A DNA stretch of 64,000 bases, from assembly GCF_031880315.1 (NCBI RefSeq), contig NZ_CP134771.1, positions 3,622,501-3,686,500 on the forward strand, written 5' to 3'. The notes under the pieces were generated by a model. It searched no databases. It saw only the letters and a list, made by a program, of their open reading frames with translations, and was not told the DNA's origin. The DNA is from Pseudomonas baltica (lineage in GTDB: Bacteria > Pseudomonadota > Gammaproteobacteria > Pseudomonadales > Pseudomonadaceae). Positions 48,787 to 57,933 of the stretch are shown piece by piece. The position numbers were made by a program, and so were the translations under genes. Numbering within the stretch: position 1 is the first letter of the stretch; the number at the start of each line of letters is the position of its first letter.

Positions 48787-50205
48787 TCACCTCAAGGCTT
48801 GCAGCTCGACGCCCAGCTCACGTGCACACTGCGCAATCGACCGCTGCTCAGTATCGGCATACAGCCCCAATTCATCGATCACCTTCGCCCCCAGCGCCCG
48901 TTCGAAATCGGCCTGGTTGGACTGCGTCCCATAATCGGCCTGTGCGTTATCTCCCAGATTCGACTGGAAGATCCCGGCCGCACTGACCGGCAGGAAATCC
49001 TCATACACCAGCGGTTCGAAGCGCACATGGCCCGCTTCGACCAGGCTCTGCAAATCCGCCTTGTGGGAGCGGGTTTTGCCCGCGAAAGCGCCGGCCTCGC
49101 GCCCTTCGTCGGTCACGAAATAACGAAAGAACGCCAACCCCTGCTCGCGCATCTGCATCAGGTCATCGGGAAACTCGCTGAACTGCTCGCCCAGCAGCGC
49201 CATGTACTCATGGGCGTTGCCCTCGGCCGGGAACCCCGCCAGCGCCTGTCGTGAGGCATTCAGCAACCGGTCATACAGCGCGCGGCCCTTGGCGGTCAGC
49301 GCCGCGCCACGTTGCTCGATCTCGCCGAAGCGGGCGGTGTGGCTGCCCATCGCGCCCTCGTGCTGATCGGTGAACGCGACGTGCTCCTGCAACGCCTTGA
49401 AGCTGGTCTGACGCAGCAGTATCGGGTGGCGGCGCGTCGGCGGGCCTTCGATCACCGCCTTGGGCGCGATACCTTTGCCCGGCATGCCGGCCTGGACTTG
49501 ATCGATATCCAGAGTGCGTGGTGTCAGGTGATTGATATGCGGACCCTTGAACGCCACCACGTCGGCGATCAGGCGGTGTTCGTCGTGCAGTGCCTGGTAT
49601 TCGGTCGCACTGACCGTGGCTTCACGGTGCCAGCGAAACGTCTCCAGCGCCTGTTCGACGAAAGTTTCGCCATCTGCCGGCGAGAGACCGCCCTCCCGCT
49701 CGAACTGCTCGATCAGGCTCAAGGACAAGGGTGTGAAAATCTGCCGCTGGTCGAGGATCGTCTGGGCACGTTGACGAAGCGCCGGGTTGTCGATCAGTTC
49801 CAGGCGCAGCAAAGAGGTAAAAACCCGGAACGGGCTGGTTTGCAGGGCGTGTTCGTGCACCGCCCGAAACGCCGTCGAATGCACCGGCACGCCGGCCGAG
49901 GTCAGGTCGTAATAGCCCACCGGCTGCATCCCCAGCACTGCAAACAGGCGGCGGATAGTCGCTAGCTCATAGGCGCTTCCAAGGCGGATGGCCCCGTGGC
50001 GCTCCATGTCCAGGCGCTCGATCTCGCCGGTGCGATGCAAGGATGCCGCGACAGCGGGTTGCTCGGCCAGGACCTTGCTATTGACCTCGCCAACCAGCGC
50101 CAGCAGATCGCCGTACAACGGCACTTCCTGTTTATACATGTCGGACATGGCGCGCGAGAATCGGCCGCGCAGGGTATCCGGGCTGACGAAAGCAGGGGTA
50201 GACAT
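48787..50205 (-). CDS. hglS: 2-oxoadipate dioxygenase/decarboxylase HglS (DUF1338)
   Basis: HglS is an Fe(II) enzyme that converts 2-oxoadipate to D-2-hydroxyglutarate in lysine catabolism (PP_5260 in P. putida). The 472-residue product has the reported metal ligands at nearly the same numbers: H70 (MERHGAIR), H226 (GPHINHLTPR) and E295 (FGEIEQ). R74, reported in substrate binding, is also present. The ATG at 50205 is preceded by GGAGCG. Residues about 371-383 (AGAFAGKTRSHKA) are encoded by a REP element lying in frame, which probably adds a loop. It is divergent from amaB-amaA, which produce its precursor pathway intermediates. Confidence 0.93.
   Translation of the reverse strand: MSTPAFVSPDTLRGRFSRAMSDMYKQEVPLYGDLLALVGEVNSKVLAEQPAVAASLHRTGEIERLDMERHGAIRLGSAYELATIRRLFAVLGMQPVGYYDLTSAGVPVHSTAFRAVHEHALQTSPFRVFTSLLRLELIDNPALRQRAQTILDQRQIFTPLSLSLIEQFEREGGLSPADGETFVEQALETFRWHREATVSATEYQALHDEHRLIADVVAFKGPHINHLTPRTLDIDQVQAGMPGKGIAPKAVIEGPPTRRHPILLRQTSFKALQEHVAFTDQHEGAMGSHTARFGEIEQRGAALTAKGRALYDRLLNASRQALAGFPAEGNAHEYMALLGEQFSEFPDDLMQMREQGLAFFRYFVTDEGREAGAFAGKTRSHKADLQSLVEAGHVRFEPLVYEDFLPVSAAGIFQSNLGDNAQADYGTQSNQADFERALGAKVIDELGLYADTEQRSIAQCARELGVELQALR
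49061..49090. repeat. REP element inside hglS coding sequence
   Basis: TTGTGGGAGCGGGTTTTGCC followed by CGCGAAAGCG matches the local REP consensus base for base over most of its length, yet lies inside the open hglS frame and is translated as AFAGKTRSHKA. Confidence 0.85.
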
Positions 50206-50464
50206 GAGGCGCTCCACTCGAGGCGTGTTCAGACGCTTATGTAAACTATTCGACGGGCAGTCGCGCAAGCGAAATAAACTCCCGCCGTCATTCCATAAAG
50301 TCGGGAACCCGCTGGACGCGTCGTAGTGATAGGTCATTTCGATGGGGTCATTCCGTGGCGGAATAATAAACGGAAGATTGCTCGCTTGTGAGTCGCCGTG
50401 CGCCGAGCCGATACTCCCGCTATCTTGGAACCTTCCCGTTTAGCCGATTTGCAGGAGACAGCAC

Positions 50465-51958
50465 ATGATTGATGGATTGCTCGAGAGCCTGGGCGTTGCC
50501 CACAGTGCCTTCAAGGGCGGCAACCACGCCGTGCATACGCCCATCGACGGCAGCCAGATCGGCGCAGTGACCCTCGAGACCAAAGCCCAGGTGCAGAGCA
50601 AGATCGACACCGCCGCCAATGCTTTCCAGCAATGGCGCAACGTGCCGGCCCCGCGTCGTGGCGAGCTGGTGCGCCTGTTCGGCGAAGTGCTGCGGGCGCA
50701 CAAGGCGCAACTGGGCGAACTGGTGTCCATCGAGGCCGGCAAGATCACCCAGGAAGGCCTGGGCGAAGTGCAGGAGATGATCGACATCTGCGACTTCGCT
50801 GTCGGTCTGTCGCGCCAGCTCTATGGCTTGACCATCGCCTCCGAGCGCCCTGGCCACCATATGCGTGAAACCTGGCACCCGCTGGGTGTGGTCGGTGTCA
50901 TCAGTGCGTTCAACTTCCCGGTGGCCGTCTGGTCGTGGAACACCGCGCTGGCGCTGGTGGCCGGCAACACTGTGCTGTGGAAACCGTCGGAAAAAACCCC
51001 GCTGACCGCCCTGGCATGCCAGGCGCTGTTCGAAAAAGCCCTCAAGGCCTTTGGCAGTGATGCCCCGGCCGGTCTCTGCCAGCTGATCATCGGCGACCGT
51101 GACGCAGGTGAGGCGCTGGTGGACGATCCGCGCGTGCCATTGGTAAGCGCTACCGGCAGTACTCGCATGGGCCGTGAAGTCGGCCCGCGCGTGGCGGCAC
51201 GTTTCGGGCGCAGCATCCTCGAACTGGGCGGCAACAACGCGATGATCCTCGCGCCGAGTGCCGATCTCGATCTGGCCGTGCGCGGCATTCTGTTCTCGGC
51301 CGTGGGCACGGCCGGCCAACGCTGCACCTCCTTGCGCCGTGTCATCGTGCATGCCTCGATCAAGGATGAAGTACTGGCGCGGGTCAAGGCAGCCTACGGC
51401 AAAGTGCGCATCGGTGATCCGCGCGAGAACAATCTGGTCGGGCCGCTGATCGACAAGGCCGCGTACCAGGCCATGCAGGACGCGCTGGCTCAGGCCCGTA
51501 ATGAGGGCGGCAGCGTGTTCGGAGGCGAGCGACAGTTGCAGGACCAATACCCGAACGGTTACTACGTGACGCCGGCGATTGTCGAGATGCCGGCTCAGAG
51601 CGCCGTGGTGCGCCACGAGACGTTTGCGCCGATTCTGTATGTGTTGAGCTATGACGATTTCGATGAGGCGCTGCGCCTGAACAACGAAGTGCCGCAGGGC
51701 CTGTCGTCGTGCATTTTCACCACCGACCTGCGCGAGGCCGAGCGTTTCCAGAGCGCGTCGGGCAGTGACTGCGGGATCGCCAACGTCAATATCGGCACCA
51801 GCGGCGCAGAAATCGGCGGTGCCTTCGGTGGCGAGAAGGAGACCGGCGGCGGTCGCGAGTCCGGCTCGGATGCCTGGAAGGCCTACATGCGCCGCCAGAC
51901 CAATACCGTGAACTATTCACGTGAACTGCCGCTGGCGCAGGGTATTGTTTTTGACTGA
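50465..51958 (+). CDS. amaB: L-piperidine-6-carboxylate / 2-aminoadipate semialdehyde dehydrogenase AmaB
   Basis: AmaB oxidises 2-aminoadipate 6-semialdehyde (in equilibrium with piperideine-6-carboxylate) to 2-aminoadipate. The 497-residue ALDH7-type enzyme has VVGVISAFNFPVAVWSWNTALALVAGNTVLWKPSEKTPL, the glutamate in ILELGGNNAMI, the catalytic cysteine in GTAGQRCTSLRR, and ETFAPILYVLSYDDFDEAL. GGGRESGSDAWKAYMRRQTNTVNYS near the C-terminus is diagnostic of the antiquitin-like group. It is followed by amaA, 150 bases on, with a REPIN between. Divergent hglS completes the route to 2-hydroxyglutarate. Confidence 0.94.
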   Translation: MIDGLLESLGVAHSAFKGGNHAVHTPIDGSQIGAVTLETKAQVQSKIDTAANAFQQWRNVPAPRRGELVRLFGEVLRAHKAQLGELVSIEAGKITQEGLGEVQEMIDICDFAVGLSRQLYGLTIASERPGHHMRETWHPLGVVGVISAFNFPVAVWSWNTALALVAGNTVLWKPSEKTPLTALACQALFEKALKAFGSDAPAGLCQLIIGDRDAGEALVDDPRVPLVSATGSTRMGREVGPRVAARFGRSILELGGNNAMILAPSADLDLAVRGILFSAVGTAGQRCTSLRRVIVHASIKDEVLARVKAAYGKVRIGDPRENNLVGPLIDKAAYQAMQDALAQARNEGGSVFGGERQLQDQYPNGYYVTPAIVEMPAQSAVVRHETFAPILYVLSYDDFDEALRLNNEVPQGLSSCIFTTDLREAERFQSASGSDCGIANVNIGTSGAEIGGAFGGEKETGGGRESGSDAWKAYMRRQTNTVNYSRELPLAQGIVFD

Positions 51959-51993
51959 TAGAGCGCCTTGAGACAGTAGCGATCTCTGGGCCG

Positions 51994-52069
51994 CCTTTGC
52001 GGGCAAGCCATGATCCCACAGCCGCAGGACGTTGCATCTGTGTGGCAGCAAGGCGTGCCCGCGAAGGGG
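51994..52069. repeat. REPIN between amaB and amaA
   Basis: Arms CCTTTGCGGGCAAGCC...ATCCCACAG and CTGTGTGGCAGCAAGGCGTG followed by CCCGCGAAGGGG are inverted, with a few mismatches. It separates two genes that are otherwise probably co-transcribed. Confidence 0.8.
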
Positions 52070-52108
52070 CCGTTACTGACAGTACACATTCCCTATTCGA
52101 GCCCAGCC

Positions 52109-53395
52109 ATGACAAAACTGCGTCAAGAGTGTCTGTGGGAGCACATCACGCCAGCGGCCTCGGCCGCCGTGGTGCTCAGCGGCGAAACCCGCGCCGACGT
52201 GTGCATCATCGGCGCGGGTATCACCGGTTTGTGTGCCGCCCTGCATCTGCTGGAAAACGGCAAATCGGTGGTCCTGGTCGAAGCCCATGAAGTCGGTCAT
52301 GGGGGTTCCGGGCGCAATGTCGGGCTGGTCAATGCCGGTACCTGGGTCGCGCCTGATGATGTCGATACCGTGCTGGGCCATCAGCATGGCGAGCGCCTGA
52401 ACCAGGTGTTGGGCGGCGCGCCTGCAGAAGTCTTCGCCCAGATCAAACGCTACGGCATCGACTGCCAGGCGCATAACCAAGGCACCCTGCACATGGCCCA
52501 CAACAGCAAGGGCGTGGCGGACCTGCAATCGCGGCATGCCCAGTGGTCCCGGCGCGGCGCCAATCTGGAGCTGCTGACCGGCGCCCGCTGCGAAGAGTAT
52601 TGCGGCACCGACAAGGTCGAGGCGGCGCTGCTCGACCATCGTGCCGGTACCATCAACCCGATGGCCTACAGCCGCGGCCTGGCGGCGGCGGTCGAGCGCC
52701 TGGGCGGGCGAATTTTCAGCCGCAGCGCCGTGCAGCAGTTGCAACGCGAAGGCTTCGGCTGGCGAGTCGTCACGCCCGCTGGCCAGGTGGTGGCCGACAA
52801 GGTGATCATCTCTACGGGTGCCTATACCGAAGGCGAGTGGACCGACCTCCAACGCAGCTTCTTCCGTGGCTACTACTGCCAAGTCGCCTCGGTGCCGCTC
52901 AGTGGCGCCGCTGCCGATACCGTGTTGCCCCATGGCCAAGGCTCGTGGGACACGCGCACCGTGCTCAGCAGCATCCGCCGGGATGACCAGGGGCGCCTGT
53001 TGCTGGGCAGCCTGGGCCGACTCGACAACAAACCGGCGGCCTTCATCCGCAGTTGGGCCGACCGCATCCAGCGCCATTATTTCCCGCAGTTGGGCAAGGT
53101 CGAGTGGGAGATGCACTGGACCGGCTGCATCGACTTCACCCCCGATCACCTCATGCGCCTGTTCGAACCCGCCGCCGGGCTGGTGTCGGTGAGTGGCTAC
53201 AACGGCCGTGGCAACACCACGGGTACCGTGCTGGGCAGGGCATTGGCGCAGTTTCTGCTCAATGACGATCCAGCGGATTTGCCCATGCCGTTTTCGGCCA
53301 ACAAGCCCGTCCGAGCGGCCAGCCTGCGGACCTTGATGTACGAGACAGGCTTCTCGCTTTATCACGCCGGGCAGTGTTTGCGGGTCGTGTTGTAA
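52109..53395 (+). CDS. amaA: L-pipecolate oxidase AmaA
   Basis: AmaA is a membrane-associated FAD enzyme that oxidises L-pipecolate to piperideine-6-carboxylate. The 428-residue DAO-type flavoprotein has DVCIIGAGITGLCAALHLLENGKSVVLVEAHEVGHGGSGRNVGLVNAG (FAD-binding, residues 29-75) and WEMHWTGCIDFTPDHLMRLFEPAAGLVSVSGYNGRGNTTGTVLGRALA near the C-terminus. The ATG at 52109 gives the same length as the P. putida enzyme as I recall it. It works immediately before AmaB in D-lysine/pipecolate degradation, and adjacency to amaB and hglS makes this assignment firm. Confidence 0.93.
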   Translation: MTKLRQECLWEHITPAASAAVVLSGETRADVCIIGAGITGLCAALHLLENGKSVVLVEAHEVGHGGSGRNVGLVNAGTWVAPDDVDTVLGHQHGERLNQVLGGAPAEVFAQIKRYGIDCQAHNQGTLHMAHNSKGVADLQSRHAQWSRRGANLELLTGARCEEYCGTDKVEAALLDHRAGTINPMAYSRGLAAAVERLGGRIFSRSAVQQLQREGFGWRVVTPAGQVVADKVIISTGAYTEGEWTDLQRSFFRGYYCQVASVPLSGAAADTVLPHGQGSWDTRTVLSSIRRDDQGRLLLGSLGRLDNKPAAFIRSWADRIQRHYFPQLGKVEWEMHWTGCIDFTPDHLMRLFEPAAGLVSVSGYNGRGNTTGTVLGRALAQFLLNDDPADLPMPFSANKPVRAASLRTLMYETGFSLYHAGQCLRVVL

Positions 53396-53567
53396 GTCGC
53401 CCCTTGCGGCACCGGGTGACGCGCCGCCGTCACCCGCATCCCCTGAATCACGGGTCCATATCGGCGAAAAGTCCGTGGTATGGATATTGCTTCTGCCCAT
53501 CGGTATCAGCGCCTAAACCCATAATTCGCCGAATAGTTGGCGCAATCCGGTTTCCAGGAGTGTCTTC

Positions 53568-56500
53568 GTGCCGCGTTCTTTGTACGCCCCTCGCCCCAAC
53601 CCCTATTACGTCTATGCCATGGACTACCGGCGCAATTCCGCCGGTATCCGCGTCATGCATGCGTTGTGCGATGCCCTCGTGCAATCCGGTCTGGAGGCGT
53701 ACGTATTCGGCAACATCCTCAACCCTGGGCTGATGACGCCACGCCTGACCGAAGATGTCATCAAGCGTCACCGCGAGCACGGGGTCGAGCCCGTTGTGGT
53801 GTATCCCGAGGTGATCGGCAGCAACCCTTTGGCTGGCAACGTGGTGGTGAGGTACCTGCTTAACTGGCCAGGTTTCCTGACGGTCCATGGGAGTACCGGC
53901 TATGGGCGGGACGATATTCTCTATGCCTATACCAAAGACTTGCTGATGCCGGGGCAGCCAGAAGATCAGATCCTGTTCATGCCGCCTCATGACCGACGAG
54001 TGTTCAAACTGCCTGACGATCCGGCCAAGCGCGTTCCGGGCAAAGTCTGTTACTACCAAGGGCGCGCCAATCAGGTCAAGATCGACCCGGCCTTGCTGGC
54101 AGAGGACTCCGTCGAGATCACCACCAGCTATCCCGCCTCTTGGGAAGCCATGGCCGATCTGTTCCAAAGCTGTGAATATTTTTATTGCACCGAGTCCTCG
54201 GCGTTGGCTGGGGAGGCGGCGCTGTGCGGCTGCGTCTGCGTGATATTGCCGAACGAGTGGGTGCCCAGCCTCATCGGCCAGAGCGAAACCCAGGGGCTCG
54301 GCCTCGCCTGGGGGCTGGCGCCCGAGCAACTGCAGTGGGCTCGCGATACCTTGCCGTTGTTCCGCGAGCGGATGCTGCAGCAGGAGGCCGAGTTCTGGAA
54401 GTCGCTGGACGCCTTTATCGAGGTGACTCAGCAGGCTTCGCGGGACTATCAGGCGCGGCCCAGGATCGACGAGGTCAGCCGCTGGCTGGCGCCGCGGGTC
54501 CTGAGTGCGCAGCAGCAGGCACAGGTGAACGCCCGTATCGAGCAGTATCCCGTGCCTTCGCTGCAATGGCTGATCATCGACAGCGAAGGCGCGGCCCAGC
54601 CGCTGCAGCGCAGTGTCGACAGCATCAACGCTTTGCTCGGCGTGATCGATGCCGATATCCGCATTCACGTGTTGAGCATCGAGCCCGGGAGCGTGCTGCC
54701 GCAAGCCAACCTGCTGGCGCAGCAGCTCGCGGCGGATGCGGGCGTCGAGCAAGTGAATGAGGTGCTGATGGCCTCGTCGGCGCAGTGGTTCATGTTGCTG
54801 CAGGCAGGCGACGAGCTCACCGTCGGCGGTTTCGTGGCGATGGCGCTGGAGCTGGCGGGCACCGGTGATCGCCGTGCGCTGTACACCGACGAGGTGATGC
54901 GCATGGAGGATGGCAGCAAGGGCCTGCTGCTTCGTCCTGACCTGAATCTCGACCTGTTGCTCAGCTGCCCGGCGAGCATGGCGCGCCACTGGCTGTTCCA
55001 CCGCGAAACGTGGCAGGCAATGGGCGGCTTCGACCAACAGTTCGGCCAGGCTTTCGAGCTCGAATACATTTTGCGCCTGATCGAGACGCGCGGCTTCGAG
55101 GGCCTGGGGCATGTCAGCGAGCCGTTGCTGGTCGGCGATGTGCTCAGCCTGCACGATCAACCGCAAGTGCGCGCAGTCATCGAGCGTCACCTGCATACCC
55201 GCGGCTTCGAGCGGGCGACGGTGGCCTCCAGCAGGCCGGGTTGCTACGAACTCGATTTCGCGCACAGCGCCACTCCGATGGTCAGCATCGTGATCCTCGT
55301 GGACGGGCAGTTGGCCAAGGTGCAGCGCTGTACCGACAGCCTGCTCGAAAATACGCCGTACGCTCACTATGAATTGCTGCTGCTGGATCGCGCCAACCAA
55401 GACCCGCAAGTTGCAGGCTGGCTCAGTGGCATCGAGCAGCTCGGCATCGCCCATCTGCGCGTGCTCAGGTACGCAGCCGAGGCTCCCCAGGCGCTGCTCA
55501 ATCACGCCGCCAGCCAAGCGCGCGGCGAGTTCCTGGTATTCCTCGATTGCACCACCGGTGTGCTGCATAAGGATTGGCTGCAGCAGTTGCTCAATCATGG
55601 CCAACGACCCGAGGTCGGCTGCGTGGGGCCGATGCTGATCGGCGGCGACGGCAAGATCAGTCGGGCCGGCCTGGTGCTGGGGCTGGGCGGATCGGTTGGC
55701 GCGCCGGGCCAGGGCATGGCGGCGGATTCGGTCGGCTACATGCAGCGCCTGCAGGTCGACCAGAACTTCTCGGCGCTCAGTGGCCAGTGCCTGATGGTCC
55801 GTCAGGAGCACTTCATCGCCGTGGGCGGCTTCGATGAGCAGCTGCATCCCTGGTCCAACGTCGACCTGTGCTTGAAGATCCAGCAAGCCGGGTATCTGAA
55901 TGTGTGGACGCCGCGGGTCAAGTTGCTGCTCAGCGGCCAAGAAGCCGAGAAGCCCAGCGCGGAGCAGACCGACAGGCTGTATGAACGCTGGCTACCGGTG
56001 CTGGCCCGTGATCCGGCCTATAACCGCCATTTTTCGCTGATCGCCGACGCTGCGTTCAAACCGGCTGAAAGTGCGCTGTCGTGGCGTCCTCTGGCGGCCT
56101 GGAAGCCCGTGCCAACAGTGCTGGTGCACCCCGTGGAAAAACTGGCGTGCGGCTGGCAACGCATCATCGCGCCGCTGGATGCCATGCGCGCCGCCGGTTC
56201 GGTTGAAGGGGTACATGCGCCGCGGGTGCTGTCGGCGGTCGAACTGGAACGCTTCGATCCAGACGTGATCGTGCTTCAGCACCAGCTGACCTTGCAGAGT
56301 CTGGTCGACATGCAACGGATGAAGCGGTTTTCCCGAGCATTCAAAGTGTACGACCTGGATGCCTATTTGCCCGACCAGCCAGCGTTCGCGCGGCTGCGCC
56401 AGCCACCCGAGCAGGTGGTCGAGATGATGGGCCAGGCGTTTGCCTGCATGGATCGGGTGGTGGTATCGAACCCGGTGCTGGCGCAGGTATTCGAGGGCTT

Positions 56501-57089
56501 CAATCCGGACATCCGCATCCTGCCGACGCGCCTCGACCCGCTGCGCTGGGGCGGCCTGAGCAGTGCCCGGCGCTGTTCGGTCAAGCCACGCATCGGTTGG
56601 GTCGGCGGTATCCCCCAGGCGGGTGACCTGCGCGTCATCAGCGAGGCGATCAAGGCGCTGGCCGATGAAGTGGAGTGGGTGGTGCTCGGCTCTTGCCCGG
56701 ACGACCTGCGGCCGTATATGCATGAAGTACGCAAGGGCGTGCCACTGGCGTCCTATCCCACAGCCTTGGCCTCGTTGAACCTGGATCTCGCGGTGGTACC
56801 GCTGGAGGCGAACTTGATCAACCGCTGCAGCAGCCACCAGCGCCTGCTGGAATACGCCATGTGCGGCGTGCCGGTGATCTGCAGCGACCTGGAGCCCTTC
56901 CAGGGTGACTTGCCGGTTACCCGCGTGAAGAATGTTCATGAGGACTGGATGCGCTACCTGCGGGCCTATTTGAGTGACCTGGACTCGGTGGCGCTGCTCG
57001 GCGATGCGTTCCGCGCCCAGGTGCAGCGCGACTGGATGCTGGACGAGGCGAGCGTCGCAGCCTGGCGGTCGGTGTGGTTGCCTGACTGA
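53568..57089 (+). CDS. Giant multidomain glycosyltransferase
   Basis: The 1173-residue protein appears to contain three glycosyltransferase-like regions. Residues 1-290 resemble a GT-B fold (YCTESSALAGEAALCGCVCVILPNEWVP, with a donor-site-like acidic loop). Residues about 320-560 and 560-830 look like two GT-A (GT2) regions, the second starting MVSIVILVDGQLAKVQRCTDSLLEN and including FLVFLDCTTGVLHKDWLQQLL and GGFDEQLHPWSNVDLCLKIQQAG. Residues 840-1173 are a second GT-B/GT4-like region (RIGWVGGIPQAGDLRVISEAI; CSSHQRLLEYAMCGVPVICSDL). It probably extends a surface glycan or glycosylates a surface protein. It starts at GTG 53568 behind CAGGAG and stands alone next to the comM remnant. Confidence 0.82.
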   Translation: MPRSLYAPRPNPYYVYAMDYRRNSAGIRVMHALCDALVQSGLEAYVFGNILNPGLMTPRLTEDVIKRHREHGVEPVVVYPEVIGSNPLAGNVVVRYLLNWPGFLTVHGSTGYGRDDILYAYTKDLLMPGQPEDQILFMPPHDRRVFKLPDDPAKRVPGKVCYYQGRANQVKIDPALLAEDSVEITTSYPASWEAMADLFQSCEYFYCTESSALAGEAALCGCVCVILPNEWVPSLIGQSETQGLGLAWGLAPEQLQWARDTLPLFRERMLQQEAEFWKSLDAFIEVTQQASRDYQARPRIDEVSRWLAPRVLSAQQQAQVNARIEQYPVPSLQWLIIDSEGAAQPLQRSVDSINALLGVIDADIRIHVLSIEPGSVLPQANLLAQQLAADAGVEQVNEVLMASSAQWFMLLQAGDELTVGGFVAMALELAGTGDRRALYTDEVMRMEDGSKGLLLRPDLNLDLLLSCPASMARHWLFHRETWQAMGGFDQQFGQAFELEYILRLIETRGFEGLGHVSEPLLVGDVLSLHDQPQVRAVIERHLHTRGFERATVASSRPGCYELDFAHSATPMVSIVILVDGQLAKVQRCTDSLLENTPYAHYELLLLDRANQDPQVAGWLSGIEQLGIAHLRVLRYAAEAPQALLNHAASQARGEFLVFLDCTTGVLHKDWLQQLLNHGQRPEVGCVGPMLIGGDGKISRAGLVLGLGGSVGAPGQGMAADSVGYMQRLQVDQNFSALSGQCLMVRQEHFIAVGGFDEQLHPWSNVDLCLKIQQAGYLNVWTPRVKLLLSGQEAEKPSAEQTDRLYERWLPVLARDPAYNRHFSLIADAAFKPAESALSWRPLAAWKPVPTVLVHPVEKLACGWQRIIAPLDAMRAAGSVEGVHAPRVLSAVELERFDPDVIVLQHQLTLQSLVDMQRMKRFSRAFKVYDLDAYLPDQPAFARLRQPPEQVVEMMGQAFACMDRVVVSNPVLAQVFEGFNPDIRILPTRLDPLRWGGLSSARRCSVKPRIGWVGGIPQAGDLRVISEAIKALADEVEWVVLGSCPDDLRPYMHEVRKGVPLASYPTALASLNLDLAVVPLEANLINRCSSHQRLLEYAMCGVPVICSDLEPFQGDLPVTRVKNVHEDWMRYLRAYLSDLDSVALLGDAFRAQVQRDWMLDEASVAAWRSVWLPD

Positions 57090-57100
57090 CGGGCGGCGGC

Positions 57101-57685
57101 TCATTGCGTCGCCGGCCGATACTGCAGCGCCTCGGCGATATGGCTGCGCTGTATGTGTTCCACCTGTTGCAGATCCGCCAGAGTACGCGCGACTTTCAAT
57201 AGCCGGTGGGCCGAGCGCAGCGACAAGGTCAAGCGTTCGCAGGCTGTTTCCAGCCATTGCTCGTCGGCCTTGCTCAGCGGGCAGTGTTCGCGCAAGCCGG
57301 GCAGGTCGAGAAAGGCGTTCGCGCAGCCTTGTCGCAGATTTTGCCGGTCTCGCGCCTCGGCTACCTGCTGCGCGGCATTGGCGCTGTCGTCTCCTGCGGT
57401 CGGTTGATGGGTGAGGGCGGTGGCCTCCCGCGCGACGGTGAGGTGCAGGTCGATACGATCAAGCAGTGGGCCGGAGAGTTTGTTGCGGTAGCGCTGGATC
57501 TGGTCGGCGCTGCACTGGCAACGGCCTGTCGATTCGCCCAGATAGCCGCAGGGGCACGGGTTCATCGCTGCCACCAGTTGGAAACGCGCCGGGAAGCGAA
57601 TCCGGTCGCGAGCGCGGGCGATGACGATTTCGCCGCTTTCCAGCGGTTCGCGCAGCACTTCCAATACTTTTCGATCGAACTCCGG
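57101..57685 (-). pseudogene. comM: comM 3' fragment (YifB-type Mg-chelatase-like AAA+ protein), interrupted
   Basis: ComM is a hexameric AAA+ helicase that promotes branch migration in natural transformation. Only the C-terminal part, about 194 residues, is here, starting at PEFDRKVLEVLREPLESG. It includes FPARFQLVAAMNPCPCGYLG and LSGPLLDRIDLHLTV, and ends ALQYRPATQ. Upstream, the expected LFLDEL is replaced by unrelated sequence, with a stop codon in frame at 57713-57715. Walker A and the N-terminal domain are therefore missing. The homology break is sharp at the CCGGAG codon pair near 57685. The most likely cause is insertion of the island to its right; the 5' part of comM should lie beyond the window end. 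Confidence 0.9.
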
Positions 57686-57933
57686 TATTTTCCTTAATGC
57701 CCGTCTAATCGTTCATTTGATCCCATTGCGTTATTGCCTAGGTTTCCTTTGCATCAGCAGTCTTTTCTTTTTCCTCAAATGAGAAGGCTCAACCTGGATA
57801 GGGAATGCGCCTGATCGAATCCTAGTTTTTAATCACATTTCTGGCGTCGCCCGTTACACTGCCCTTATGAGGTAAGCATCACTCAACCTCGGCTATCGCT
57901 TGGTAATTGCCAGCATTCGAAGGACTTTATTAG

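Noticed and set aside
53396..53567. FliA-type promoter before the giant glycosyltransferase (TAAACCC...GCCGAATA)
   Set aside because: The half-sites are too close (14 bases from the start of one to the next, against about 19 expected), so a flagellar link is not supported.
53448..55940. 830-codon open frame antisense to the giant glycosyltransferase
   Set aside because: High-GC codon use leaves long open antisense frames. The translation is Gln/His/Arg-rich low-complexity sequence with no family resemblance, while the plus-strand frame has clear glycosyltransferase motifs.
57686..57933. Tn7-like transposon end at the comM junction
   Set aside because: No 5'-TGT terminus or repeated 20-base binding sites could be seen; the insertion is supported by the comM break only.
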